A stretch of 64,000 nt of DNA from contig OX457061.1 of assembly GCA_949752795.1 (NCBI GenBank), forward strand, positions 12,047,492 to 12,111,491. The letters are read 5' to 3'. Numbering within the stretch: the first letter of the stretch is position 1; every line of letters begins with the position of its first letter. The notes under the pieces are model-generated. The model searched no databases, had not been told where the DNA came from, and was given only the letters and a program-made list of their open reading frames with translations. The position numbers were made by a program, and so were the translations under genes. This DNA is from Hyperoodon ampullatus. Lineage: Eukaryota > Chordata > Mammalia > Artiodactyla > Ziphiidae. Positions 20,650-31,959 of the stretch are shown one piece after another.

Positions 20650-22460
20650 CCTTCCTCACCTTCGGGGGGCACAGCGTCCCGGCCCCGAGCGAAGGGAGGG
20701 CGTGGGCAGTGTGGGGGGACCCGGCACCGGGGGCTCTGGGTGGGATAGAGGGCGAAGGGTTCTGGGCAGGTGTTGGAGGACGTTGGGGGCAGGGGCTGGG
20801 GGAGAGCCTGCGCGGGGGCGGGCGGAGGGTGTGGGCAGATTTGGGGGAGAAGGAAGGGTGAGGGATCCGGCCCAGTGGAGGCTGAGGGCCTTCGGGCAGG
20901 TTCTGGGCACCCATGGGGGCCGGGGCGAGTGCGGAAGGGCTGGAGGGCGGTCGGACGAGTGGGGGGCAGCCCGTGGGGGTTCGGGAGGGTGTGAGGGAGG
21001 CTTGGGGAGGGCATGGGCGAGTGTGATGGGAATGGAAGGAGAAGACTGGGGACTCGAGGGAGTCATGGAAGAGGCGATGTCCCGGCCGGGGCTGCGTGCG
21101 AGGGGCAGGGACTGGGGGCAAGATAATCAGGAAGACCGCGGACAAATGTGAAGGGAAATGCGGAGGTGTCCGGCTCGGGGGCAGTGTGGCAGGGTGAGCG
21201 TGGAAAGGGTTGGCGGGGAAGGAGGGTGTCGGGGGGGGGTGTCTCTGGAGTGATGGTGAGGTGTTCAGGCAGGAGGTGCGGGAGGATAGGCCCAGAGGCT
21301 TCAAGAGACCTGTGAGAGGTGTGAGGGCAGTGTCTGGCCAGGAGGGAGGCAGGAGGGTGTTGAGGCTGGATAGATGGGCCCTGCCAGGGGAAAGCATGTG
21401 AGGGCAGAAGGCAGGTATCTCTCTGGTAGCCGTGCTCAGGGGAGATGAGTAGAGGACAGAAGGGGGAGGGCGTTTGGAGGGGTTTGACAGAGAAGTGGGG
21501 ACATGGGAGAGGGTGATGGGGATGGAGAGGAGATGTCTGGGCAGGAGATGCCAGGGCATTTAGCGAAGAACAGGACAAGTGAGTGAAATGGAAGGTGTTC
21601 TTTTTTTTTGGGGGGGGGGGAGGGGCCATGCCACATGGCATATAGGATCTTAGTTCCCCCACCAGGAATCAGACCCGTGTTCCCTGCATTGCAAGTGTGG
21701 AGTCTTACCCCATGTACCACCAGGGAAGTCCCTGGAGGGTGTTCTTGAAGGAAGTATGGATGAAGGTGGGGGAGCAGCGAGAGAGGGGACTTTGGAGTTG
21801 GGGCGACCTTGGAGGGGACAGGTGGAGGGGAGTGTGTGTGAGGTGGAGGGCCAGAGGTGTGGGGGGAGGGAGGTGTTCTTGGAGTGGCAGGTGAGGCGGG
21901 GTGGGGGGGAGCAGATGGAAGGAAATGTTTCTGGGGCAGCACGTGTGGAGGGAAGTTGGGGACAAGGAAAGAGGGGGTTGGAGTGTGTGGGAGGGAAGTC
22001 AGTAGAGGGGATGCAGTAGGGGATAGGTTTGAAGACAAGTATACAATATGTGCAGGGAGGGAAGCATGGGTTTGGGGGGCTAGATTTTGTCTGGTAGAGG
22101 GAAGGGGGTAGGTAGGGAACAAAGGGAAGGAAAGGGGGAAGACAGGATATCTTTGGGTAGAGGATGTAGAAGAATGCGTAGTGCCTGTAGTGGGGTAAGG
22201 AAAGGGTAAGGTGGGGATGTGTGTGGACATGTCTGTTACTAGAAAGGGGTAGGTTGTGTATCGGATTGGGGCAGTGGTGGGGAAGTAGGAGGCCCAGGTT
22301 TAGAGCAGGAAATGAGTATTCAGGCTGGAGAGAATTAGGAAATCAGATTGCTTCAAACGAGTATGGAAGGAGCGGGGTCCTGAAGTGTGGAGAGAGATTG
22401 GAAAACTTGGGGTCTTGAGAGATTAAAAGGGCCACAGTTTTAGGTCACTGTAAGTATACA
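20650..22460 (+). repeat. G-rich, GC-skewed block with degenerate tandem structure
   Basis: The + strand has far more G than C, with dozens of runs of 3-10 G, while CpG falls off. A loose recurring core, roughly GTSTCTGGGCAGG, reappears at about 20,759, 20,899, 21,077, 21,166, 21,260, 21,329 and 21,531, suggesting a decayed minisatellite. The long frame of about 495 codons on the opposite strand (20,072-21,559) is Pro/Ser/Ala-rich and results from the skew. Confidence 0.65.
21603..21731 (-). mobile_element. CHR/Bov-tA-like SINE with T9-G11 tail
   Basis: Short old copy ending CACCAGGGAAGTCC, flanked by GGTGTTCTT-like targets. The tail side reads nine T followed by eleven G, so on the SINE strand the A tail is preceded by a C run, unusual for this family. 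Confidence 0.8.
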
Positions 22461-24990
22461 GAAGGGCGGAGTGTAGAAGTTGGAAAAAAAAGAAACTAAA
22501 GAGGAGGGGATTAAATTCTGACCTTCAGAGGAACTGGAGAGTGTGTGGGGTTGTGTGTGTGGATCCTGGAATGATGGTACTGGAAAATGGAGAACATTAA
22601 GCCCTTTACCATATATGAAAGTTCATGCTTCTAGGATCAGAGAGATCGTGAAGCCTGATTGTAGTTCCAGAACCCAGTGAATGGGGAAGGGATAAGGGAG
22701 AGCTGAGTACACACTCCCAAATTTGGAGGAGTTGTGTGGTGGAGTATCGTCCTAGCGCATTGGTCAGATGAGTGGGCAAATAGAAGAGCCATACAGAGTC
22801 AAGAGGAGTACACCAAGAGTGAACAGAAACAGAATTGCAGCAGGTGAAGGGCAGATGTCTTTGTGAAGATACTGCAAGAGAGCAGGGCCCAGTGTGTTTG
22901 GGGGCTATGTATCAGAGGGAGGAAGGGATACCTTGGTGCAGTGTCTCAGATACCCTGGTGCTTTCTGGGTAATAGGGCAGTTTTCAGGCATTTGAGTGAT
23001 GTAATATCTGAGTCCCATGCTAGAGGCAGACAGAGGTAATGTACATTCAGCTTCTGAAAGTGTCAGGAATGGAGCTTTATGGCTCTTCAAGGTGCAGATA
23101 ACAGATCCTTTGTTGTCAGCTTTTATCCCCAAATAGTTCCTGTAAAATTTAGTTAGAGGCTTTTGGATTTTCTGGTATTTTAATTTAAGTTGGGGAGTGC
23201 AGTGTTAGCTTTATTTAGGAAAGACCTCGTGGTTTGTGTGGACCTATGAAATAACCTTTAGGGGTTTCAGCACAGACATTTCAGCAGGTCTCATTCAGTG
23301 TTCTGTGGCTTGTGTTAGATTCTTTGGGATTTGGAAGGATTAAGGAAACTGCTTTGAGACTGCCTCGGTAAGCAGGGTTTTCTACAATCTTGGAAAACGA
23401 TTTCCCTTTTGACAGTTGAAAATTCAGTCTTGTCAGATTTTGCAAAAAAAATAATTTCATGTTTCAGAGATAACTTCAATTATTGCTTTGTGGGCTTCAT
23501 GTATTGTATAATGTGGTACCTAGTATGATCTCAAATAAAAGGTCCTCTTCCCAAGGTACCTTGGGAAGCTTTCTGGGTTGATTAGTTTTCTTCTTTTGTC
23601 CATTTAGAAAGTATCTAAATTGTAAGTTTGAATAATGCAGCCATTGTAAGTTCAAATAATAAGTTTGAGTGGAAGTGGGAATCTTGCCTAAACATAATGA
23701 GGGCTGAGCAGAACACCACATTTTAAGTAATCTGTATCTGTAAATATAAATATTTAAAAAATAAACTGGAAGCTAATCATTTTTAAAATTGAAATTTGAA
23801 GTGTATACTGAAGCGTATTATGAAGGCAGCAAAGTGACGCTCTAAAGACATTGCTATAAGATTTTATTTTTGGAGGGCAAAGTTTTTAAAATATAAATGG
23901 CTTTGATTGAAACTCTTAGCAGTATTTTGAGATTTGATATATGTGTTGAATATAATTATAAGGATCATGTTTGACCCCTTTGGCTTCCTGGCAGAGAATT
24001 TGAGCAGTAAGATATAAGATGAATAGAGTGACCTTTGAAAATTCTCTCCCATGTAACTATTGTTTCCTCGTATTTTTAAAGTCCATTGTGTTGGTTCATT
24101 TCATTGATTTGGGGCAAGCGGTACTTTCTTGTTCAGAATACTCAATTCTGGCATAGTGTTCTGATTATATGTATTGTTCCGTGAAGTTCTATGGTTTGGG
24201 ATAATTTGTAGGCACTTTAAAATATTATCCTAAGTTTACAAACCAAGGAAAGCAGGTTGTTTAGACTTTGTAGGCTAAATAATTGGGTCTGGTTTTATTT
24301 TCACTGGTGACTTGCTGGACAAGATACTTAATCCCTTTGTGCTTGTTTCTCCTCCAGAAACCTGACTCTTTATCTATCTCCCATGAGAATTGAGATGGTT
24401 TATATAAAACAAGTTTAAACCTTTCAGGAAGATTAGGACTATGTAAATAGGGGTAATAGATGTTATTTCTTTGGTTCTTTTTTTCCTTTTAGCCTGGTCA
24501 AATAATAATTAGTACTTCAGAGTTTGGCGTTAGGTGGGTTAATTTGTAATGAGAAACTTGGATAGAGATGAAACTTCTGTGAATATCAAAGATATCTGCA
24601 AATTGAAGTTTGTTCATTCTTTACTGTCTATATATCTTTCCTGGCTCATTTCTGCAGCTGAGTGTTGGTGCTGATTTGAATTCTTGAGTCAAGCAGAAAC
24701 TTGTGAGAGACATTCTGAGTTCTAAGCATGAATTTCCAGAGACAGAGTACTTTTCTCACTCAGTGAATTCAATTTTTAAATCAGGAATAATAAATATAAT
24801 TTCCCTATGTTTTTTTGCGGAAAATTGATGAATTCTGAGTGACTTGAACAGAAAAATGGGGCTATCCCTTCTTCTAGTGGCATTGAGCCTCCTTTTTCAG
24901 ATTTATTGCATACTTTTTCCTTTTTTAAGTTTTAGTTAGCAAATAATTACCTATCCATTTCACATTTCCAAGCCCATTGACAAGTTATGC
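22461..24990 (+). other. Intron-like, mostly non-repetitive DNA
   Basis: Composition relaxes from G-rich to AT-rich. A MIR-like piece lies at about 24,300-24,475 ('GGTGACTTGCTGGACAAGAT'). No exon could be supported and short frames lack recognisable protein features. Confidence 0.5.
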
Positions 24991-25019
24991 TCTTTGAGGG
25001 GCAGTGATTTTCATTTTAT

Positions 25020-25387
25020 TTTTATTTATTTATTTTTAAAATTTATTTATTTATTTATTTATTTATGGCTGCATTGGGTCTTCGTTGCTGCGCGCGGGCT
25101 TTCTCTAGTTGCGGCGAGTGGGGGCTACTCTTCGTTGTGGTGCGCGGGCTTCTCATTGCAGTGGCTTCTGTTGTTGCGGAGCACGGGCTCTAGGCGAGTC
25201 GGCTTCAGTAGTTGTGACGCGTGGGCTCAGTATTTGTGGCTCGCGAGCTCTGGAGCTCAGGCTCAGTAGTTGTGGCGCATGGGCTTAGTTGCTCCGCGGC
25301 ATGTGGGATCTTCTTGGACCAGGGCTCGAACCCATGTCCCCTGCATTGGTAGGCAGATTCTTAACCACTGCACCACCAGAGAAGTCC
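25020..25387 (-). mobile_element. CHR SINE, long form
   Basis: T-rich tail with (TTTA)n, body GGCTGCATTGGGTCTTCG and an end at CACCAGAGAAGTCCC. The flanks CAGTGATTTTCATTTT and CAGGAATGATTTTAAA are an imperfect TSD. Confidence 0.93.
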
Positions 25388-25389
25388 CA

Positions 25390-26720
25390 GGAATGATTTT
25401 AAAATGTTTATTTAATGTTGTGTTTAGTTTATTAGTTGTAAAAAGCCTCCAGCTCTGGTCCTGATTGACATTGCAAAAATGTAAATAGTAAGTTGCTTTA
25501 TTAGGCATTACTTTGCTTGAGCTTGGTCATACCCAGCCCCGATAGTCTTTCTATGCTAGCTGATCTATTCTTAATAGTTTACTCTCTTTTATAACATGTT
25601 TGGGCACCATTACCCATCTTACTGCTCTTCTGCTTTCATTTGTTTTGCATAGACCCTTTTATTGGAAGATTGGTTGTTTTTAAAATTTTGTTCAGCTGTA
25701 GAAAAACTTTCTGAAAGGTAATTATGAGAGGCTTCATAATTCAGTTTAATTTTAGAAAACTGTTTATTGAGAGATGTAAGTTAAATTTATACGTCACTTA
25801 AAACAGATAGAAATAAAGTAATGAGACCAGATCAATGGTGAGCTGAATATTTAAATGGTTTGAGCCTGAAAGATCTGCAAATCTTTAACTTTTAGGTCTT
25901 GCATTAAATAGTGAGGTGACCAAATGACCTGATCTCTCATCTTCATGTCTTTTATTTCTTGTCCTGAGGGTCCTTTAAGTGTATCATTTTTGAGAAGTGT
26001 GGTGTCTGTCTCAACAATATGTGTGTTGTGGAGTGAATGAAGCAGTCCTAAATTTTAGTTATTTGATATTCAAATTCTCTTAACTTCTCACGTAACTAAC
26101 ACTGTGTAGAACATCTGCTTTCTTTAGTTAACTTTAGCACAACTCAGAAGGGTGCAGTTGATTATATCAATAATAAAATCACAGCTTTGCGTTGTGTGAC
26201 TTCATGGTTCATTTCCATTTGAAAAGTGAGAATTCTGCAGCAGGTTGTGTGACAAATTCTAAGGCATTTCTGGGTCATGGATAAGGTGTAGTTTCTTACT
26301 GCACCTGCAGAATTTCCTGTTCTTTGCAGTTTTCCAGGTGCCAGGGCTTTTCATGATATCCAGTTGGTTAGATCAGCATTTTGTTTATGAATTGAATTTA
26401 ATGATATTAATACCATTGACCTAAAGCAGAAAGTAATTGTCCTAAAGACTCTATTTAGATTTTTATTTATTTTTTATGATGCTTACCTGTTTTGTCAGTT
26501 TATGTCAGCAAACATGTGCTGGCTTTAGGCTCAAAGGCATGTTTTGTGCCAGACCTGAGATTTCTTAGTAGGGCTCAATAATATTGTTTTGAGTAAAGAA
26601 CAAGTCCTTCCCTAGATTGACCCTTAATGTGAAATGGTTACCTGTGTTCAGTCAGCCTAACTGAAAATCAGTACATTTTAAGACAGCTGGGTAGTGTTTT
26701 GTTTCTAAAAGGTAAGATGA
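25390..26720 (+). other. Intron-like unique DNA
   Basis: AT-rich sequence with no repeat or exon that I can support over about 1.3 kb, among the longer repeat-free blocks of the window. Confidence 0.5.
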
Positions 26721-26737
26721 AGGCAGTTCATTCTTTT

Positions 26738-26947
26738 TTTTTTTTTTTTTTTTTTAGCGGTACGCGGGCCTCTCACTGTTGTAGCCTCTCCCGTTGCGGA
26801 GCACAGGCTCCAGATGCACAGGCTCAGCGGCCATGGCTCATGGGCCTAGCCGCTCCGCAGCATGTGGGATCCTCCCAGACCGGGGCAGGAACCCGTGTCC
26901 CCTGCATCGGCAGACGGACTCTCAACCACTGCGCCACCAGGGAAGCC
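26738..26947 (-). mobile_element. CHR-2-like SINE, short form (inner insertion)
   Basis: Tail of about 18 T, then GCGGTACGCGGGCC, ending CCACCAGGGAAGCC. TSD CAGTTCATTCTTTT at 26,724 and 26,948. It sits inside the left TSD of the next SINE. Confidence 0.95.
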
Positions 26948-26962
26948 CAGTTCATTCTTTTT

Positions 26963-27317
26963 TAAAGAAAATATTTATTTAGTTAGTTAGTTTTGGCTGG
27001 GTTGGGTCTTTGTTGCTGTGCGCGGGCTTTCTCTAGCTGTGGCGAGCGGTAGCTACTCTTCATTGTGGTGTGCAGGCTTCTCATTGCAGTGGCTTCTCAT
27101 TGTTGCGGAGCACGGGCTCTAGGCGCACGGACTTCAGTAGTTGTGGCATGCGGGCTCAGTAGTTGTGGCTCTCAGGCTGTAGAGCGCAGGCTCAGTAGTT
27201 GTGGCGCGAGGGCTTGGTTGCTCCGGGGCATGTGGGATCTTCCCGGACCAGGGCTCGAACCCGTGTCTCCTGCATTGGCAGGTGGATTCTTAACCACTCT
27301 GCCACCAGGGAAGTCCC
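26963..27317 (-). mobile_element. CHR SINE, long form (outer insertion)
   Basis: Complete antisense copy. Its right TSD, GAGGCAGTTCATTCTT (27,318 on), matches GAAGGCAGTTCATTCTTT at 26,719. The short SINE at 26,738 therefore split the left TSD of this older copy. Confidence 0.93.
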
Positions 27318-27610
27318 GAGGCAGTTCATTCTTATGATGTTTATAATTCCAAGTAAGTCTGAAACTCCTCAAACATTGCATCTAATCATGCAGTGATGAG
27401 GCTTTTATAGAGCTTAGGCAGCCTACATTTTAACCTAATGGAACTATTGGATACTGGGTGGCTCTTGACTTAACTCTGGACAGCTCAGTTTTAGTTAGCA
27501 AAGTTAGTGAACTAGAGGGGAAAGGTGTTGAAATTTTGGTAGTGTAGGTTACCAGCTGGAGAGAATGAACATGTGGTGCCGTTGGTATACATATTTTCGG
27601 TTGTTTTTGT

Positions 27611-27929
27611 TTTTAAAAATGTATTTATTTAGTTATTTGGCTGCATTGGGCCTTAGTTGTGGCACGTGGGATCTTTGTTGCAGCATGCAGGATCTTCGTT
27701 GGGGCATGTGGGATCTTTCATTGTGGCACACGGGCTCTTCTTTGTGGCGCGGGCTTCTCTCTAGTGGCGTGTGGGCTCTGTAGTTTGCAGCACTCAGGCT
27801 TAGTAGTTGCCACACGTGGGCTTAGTTGCCCCATGGCATGTGGCATCTTAGTTCGCCAACCAGGGCTCGAACCCGCGTCCCCTGCAGTGGGAGGCGGATT
27901 CTTAACCACTGGACCACCAGGGAAGTCCC
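27611..27929 (-). mobile_element. CHR SINE, variant long form
   Basis: Antisense copy with 'GTGGCACGTGGGATCTTTG' repeats instead of the usual CAGTAGTTG units. TSD TTTCGGTTGTTTTTG / TTTCGGTTATTTTTG. Confidence 0.92.
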
Positions 27930-28616
27930 TTTCGGTTATTTTTGAAGTAAGCTATAAATACGCTTATAACGTCAAGTTTAGCGTGGGAGGACAGATATCA
28001 AAAATAGTAGTGATGAGGCTTTTTAAAAGATGGTATTTTAAAAATAAGTATCAACTGTGATGCTTTCTGATAAGCCAGCTTTGTGGTAAATGTTGTGGAG
28101 TTACACAAAATTGGCTTTTGAAATTGGTCAGTATTGTTTAGTAGTGTCATTTATTTTTAGAGCTCAGGGTTCACATACCTGGACTTTGGTCCCTATGATA
28201 GTTGTGTAGGTGAACAGCAGAGTATTACATTTGAAGAAATGGAGGCACAAAGAGTTGACCCTAGAGCAGAGATAAGCAGGCTTTCAGAACACCCTTTCAG
28301 AAGCTGTATATCAAATTCCTGATAGTCCCCAAATTTGGCAAGGAAGGTTGATGGCTGGGGAAATTTGAAACCTGCCTCCTGCCTCTTTTAGTCAGGCACC
28401 TGAGTACAAGGCTTTTTAAGGGCTACCTGGAATAATGCTTGTCTTTCTTAGGAAACTCAGGGTCCTAGGATTATGCAGTAGCAATGAATCTGAGGGAAAG
28501 GGCTAGCACTTGGGTGGACTCTCCTTACAGGTATGACCAGAGGTGACCCTGGTGCAACATCGATTACTGTATTGGGTAGTAGAAGAATGTTTTTGACACA
28601 AAAAGACTTGCCTCAG

Positions 28617-28823
28617 GGGCTTCCCTGGTGGCGCAGTGGTTGGGAGTCCGCCTGCCGATGCAGGGGACACGGGTTCGTGCCCCGGTCCGGCAAGATCCCA
28701 CGTGCCGCGGAGCGGCTGGGCCCGTGAGCCATGGCCGCTGAGCCTGCGCGTCCGGAGCCTGTGCTCCGCAACCGGAGAGGCCACGGCAGTGAGAGGCCTG
28801 CATATCAAAAAAAAAAAAAAAAA
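28617..28823 (+). mobile_element. CHR-2-like SINE, short form
   Basis: One of five sense copies to the right of the CpG island. TSD AAAAAGACTTGCCTCA / AAAAAGACTTGGCTCA, with about 20 A in the tail. Confidence 0.95.
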
Positions 28824-29049
28824 AAAAAAGACTTGGCTCAGAGGTCTGATCCTGCTGTTTACTAGTCATAGATCTCTTTCCTCGTGTATAAAATTGGAAT
28901 AAAACCCCTAATTTACAGATTTATAGTGAGGATTAAAGAAGATAAGAAAATTGTAAGCTGTGAAGCACATAACTTTCTTTGAAAGGAGGTTTGAGTAGAA
29001 ATTAAGGACAGGCTTTGAAGTAATGAGCAATTTGACTCAGAGGACCTGG

Positions 29050-29580
29050 ATTTTTTTTTTTTTTTTATCATGGCATTTTCAGATGTACATAAAAGGGAAC
29101 AGTACGGTGAACGTCCATGTACCCGTCATCTAGCTTCAACAATTACCAGCATCTTGTTCCTCGTTTCAGCTGTCTCTCATTCACAATTTTTGCTGTTGTT
29201 TTTGCTGGCGTATTTACAGCAGATCTTTTTTTTTTTTTTTTTTTTTTCCTGCGGTACGTGGGCCTCTCACTGTTGTGGCCTCTCCCGTCTCGGAGCACAG
29301 GTTCCAGACGCGCAGGCTCAGCGGCCATGGCTCACGGGCCTAGCCGCTCCGCGGCATGTGGGATCTTCCCGGACCAGGGCACGAACCCGTGTCCCCTGCA
29401 TCGGCAGGCGGACTCCCAACCACTACGCCACCAGGGAAGCCCCTACAGCAGATCTTAGACATCATACGCTTTCATCCATTAAATACTTCAGTGTGTATTT
29501 CTAACAGATAAGAACCTCAAAAAACCCCCACAAAACTATTTTAACCCTCTAAATTAACAATAATTCCTTATCTGATACTT
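29050..29580 (-). mobile_element. L1 3' remnant, antisense, split by a SINE
   Basis: 'TCCATGTACCCGTCATCTAG', 'CTTCAACAATTACCAGCATC', then after the SINE 'AGACATCATACGCTTTCATC' and 'TTCTAACAGATAAGAACCTC'. This is antisense old L1 text and resembles the fragment at 54,150. Confidence 0.75.
29228..29443 (-). mobile_element. CHR-2-like SINE, short form
   Basis: Inserted in the L1 with the perfect 13-bp TSD TACAGCAGATCTT (29,215-29,227 and 29,444-29,456). Confidence 0.96.
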
Positions 29581-29589
29581 AGAAGGAGC

Positions 29590-29775
29590 TGAATTTGAAA
29601 CATAGCTCTACCACTCACCAGCTTTGTGTGTTAATCAAATTACTAGCTCTCTCTGAGCTTCTGGTTCCTTATCTGTAACATAAAGATAATACCTCATGAA
29701 GTTATTTTGAGCTTAATTGAAATAACATATAAAATGCCTAACATGAAGTTTCTCAGTAAATGGCCCAGCCTCTCT
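29590..29775 (+). mobile_element. MIR SINE
   Basis: 'ACTCACCAGCTTTGTGTGTT', 'CTGGTTCCTTATCTGTAACA' and 'AATAACATATAAAATGCCTA' follow MIR order. Confidence 0.8.
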
Positions 29776-29799
29776 TCTGAGCCTCCTATAGCATGTGAA

Positions 29800-31770
29800 T
29801 TAGAATTAATGGTTGCCCTCCTCCCTTCTTGAATATCCCAAAGAATAACAGTACTCTGAAATTATTGCCCACTAACCTAGTGAAATTTCTCATCATTGAG
29901 CTATTTGACTCTTCTGGTGAAATTCTGTTAGCAGTTGAAATCATGTCCGTTCTTCTTTCCTGCAACATCATTATTCTCCTGTCTACAGGCTCATTCCAGT
30001 CAGCATATATATGCTATTATTTAATCTATTTTTTTTAAATGACCTTTTCTTGGCCACACTGTCTCTTCTAGCTACAGCCCAATTTCTCAACTTCTTGAAA
30101 AAGTTGTTTCTACTCATCTACAGTTTTCCTGTCCTCTCCTGAACCTACTGCAGTGAGACTTTAACTCCATCACCGTACTGGAACTGCTGTTGTCAAAACT
30201 ACCAAGTTTAATTCTTACTTGATCTTTTAGCAGCATTTGGTGCAGTAGATGCCTCCTTCCTTGAAATACTTTATGCTCTGCTTTCTAGGACACCACACTC
30301 TGCTGGTGTTCTTTCTACCTCCTTGGCTTCTTCTCAGTCTCCTTTGTTGGTTCTTCCTCATTACTCCTACCTCTTAATATTGGACTGCCCCATGGGATCT
30401 CTGCTCTTTATTCTCATTCTCTTGGTGATCTCATTCAACCTCATGACTTTAAATGCCATATATGTGCTGATGACTCCCAAAATTTTTATCTGAAACCCCA
30501 GGTTACTGCCTATCTTGATACCTCCACTTACATATTTCATTGGCATCTCAAACTGAACTTGTCCTTGTCCTAAATCAGACTCCCTATTTCCTCTGCCCCT
30601 CTTGTCATCTTCCACATCTTAGTAAATAGCAGTTTCCTCCGTCTTTCCAGTTGCTTAGGCCAAAACTTGGAGTCATCCTTGACTTTCTTCCTCTCACACA
30701 CATCTGACCCACCAGGAAATCTTGCCAGTCCTTTCTTCAGGATATATCCAGACTCTGACCACTTTTCATCACCTCTACTGAGCTGAGTCTACATCAGCTC
30801 CTCTGAATTACTGCAGTAGCTCTTTTTGCTTTTGCCCCCTTATAGTCTGCTTACAATACCGTAGCAAGAATGATCCTTTTAAAAAGGTAAGTCAGGTTTT
30901 TGTCTTCTTCTGGTCAGAACCCTCAGTGCTTCCCCATCTTTTTCAGAGTAAAAGGTCAAGTCCTATCAAGGCTGTAAGTGATCAGATCCCTTCTTTCCTC
31001 TTTATTTGTTTATTTATTTATTTATGGCTGCATTGGGTCTTAGTTGCTGTGCGTGGGCTTTCTCTAGTTGCGGTGAGCGACGGCTTCTCATTGTGGTGGC
31101 TTCTCTTGTTGTGGAGCATGGACTCTAGGCACACGGGCTTCAGTAGTTGTGGCTCATGGACTCTAGAGCACAGGTTCAGTAGTTGTGGTGCACGGGCTTA
31201 GTTGCTTTGCGGCACGTGGGATCTTCCCGGACCAGGGCTCGAACCTGTGTTCCCAGCATTGGCAGGCAGATTCTTAACCATTGTGCCGCCACAGAAGTCC
31301 CCCTTCTTTCCTCTCTGACCTCTTACTTTTCTTTTGCTTACTCCATTCTGGCCACAATGGCCTTCTTCTTGTTCCTTTAACGTGCCAGGCATATTCCTGT
31401 CTCAGGTCCTTTGCATTTGCTGTTTGCCCTGCCTAGAATGCTGTTTCTCAGATATATGTGTGGCTCCATCCTTTTCAGGTCTTTGTGCATATCTCCCCTT
31501 TCCAGTGAGGCCTTCCCTTCCCACTCTGTTAAAATGGCAGTTCATCCGTTTCTGGCCCTCCCTAGCCTCCTTTTCCCAGCCTCTTTTTCTGCATACCACT
31601 TAAACCATTTAAATTATAGTATATTTTTCTTGCTTATTTTGTTTATTGCCTTTTCCCCTTCACTAGTGCATAAGCTCCATAAAGGCAAGGATTAATGTTG
31701 GTTTTGTGTTCTGTAGATTCTAAAGCATCTAGAATAGTGCCTGGCACTAAGTAGGCACTTGAGTATTTGT
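29800..31770 (+). mobile_element. Very long L2 LINE remnant, sense
   Basis: Runs from the former coding region ('CTTCTTGAAAAAGTTGTTTC', 'GCCCCATGGGATCTCTGCTC', 'GTGCTGATGACTCCCAAAAT') through 'CAAGAATGATCCTTTTAAAA' and 'TCCTTTGCATTTGCTGTTTG' to the 3' end 'AGTGCCTGGCACTAAGTAGG'. About 1.65 kb of L2 flanks one inserted SINE. All frames are broken. Confidence 0.85.
31002..31300 (-). mobile_element. CHR SINE, long form
   Basis: Inside the L2, with the perfect 14-bp TSD CCCTTCTTTCCTCT at 30,988-31,001 and 31,301-31,314. Confidence 0.96.
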
Positions 31771-31959
31771 TCAGTGAACTATTCTTTTATTAGTTGTAGT
31801 CTGTTACTTTGGTAAAGGATATTATAGTTGTAGTGTTTAGTTGGAATTTTGGTTTTTCCTATGGAATACTGTGCACCTTGATGTCTTTATGATGTATTTC
31901 TGATTCTTCTTCTGAATATCCTTTCTTCAGACTGCTAATAGGTTTTATTATTTATTCGT

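Larger units (their letters stand above)
19715..20720 (+). promoter_or_regulatory. CpG island promoter
   Basis: CpG is very frequent here and rare nearly everywhere else in the window. Visible sites in order are TTACGTAA (19,947), four CAGGTGC words (19,892; 19,966; 20,010; 20,073), GGGGGCGGGC (20,118, SP/KLF type), CCAAT (20,168) and CACGTG (20,191). No TATA box is seen. These are typical of broad, housekeeping-type promoters. Direction (+) is inferred from CCAAT/E-box placement, G-rich skew to the right and antisense retroelement bias to the right. The gene is not identified. Confidence 0.88.

Noticed and set aside
20072..21559. 495-codon open frame on the minus strand
   Set aside because: It lies in CpG-rich then G-skewed DNA where stop codons are rare on that strand. 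The product is low-complexity Pro/Ser/Ala/His with no domain, and several overlapping frames in other phases are equally open.
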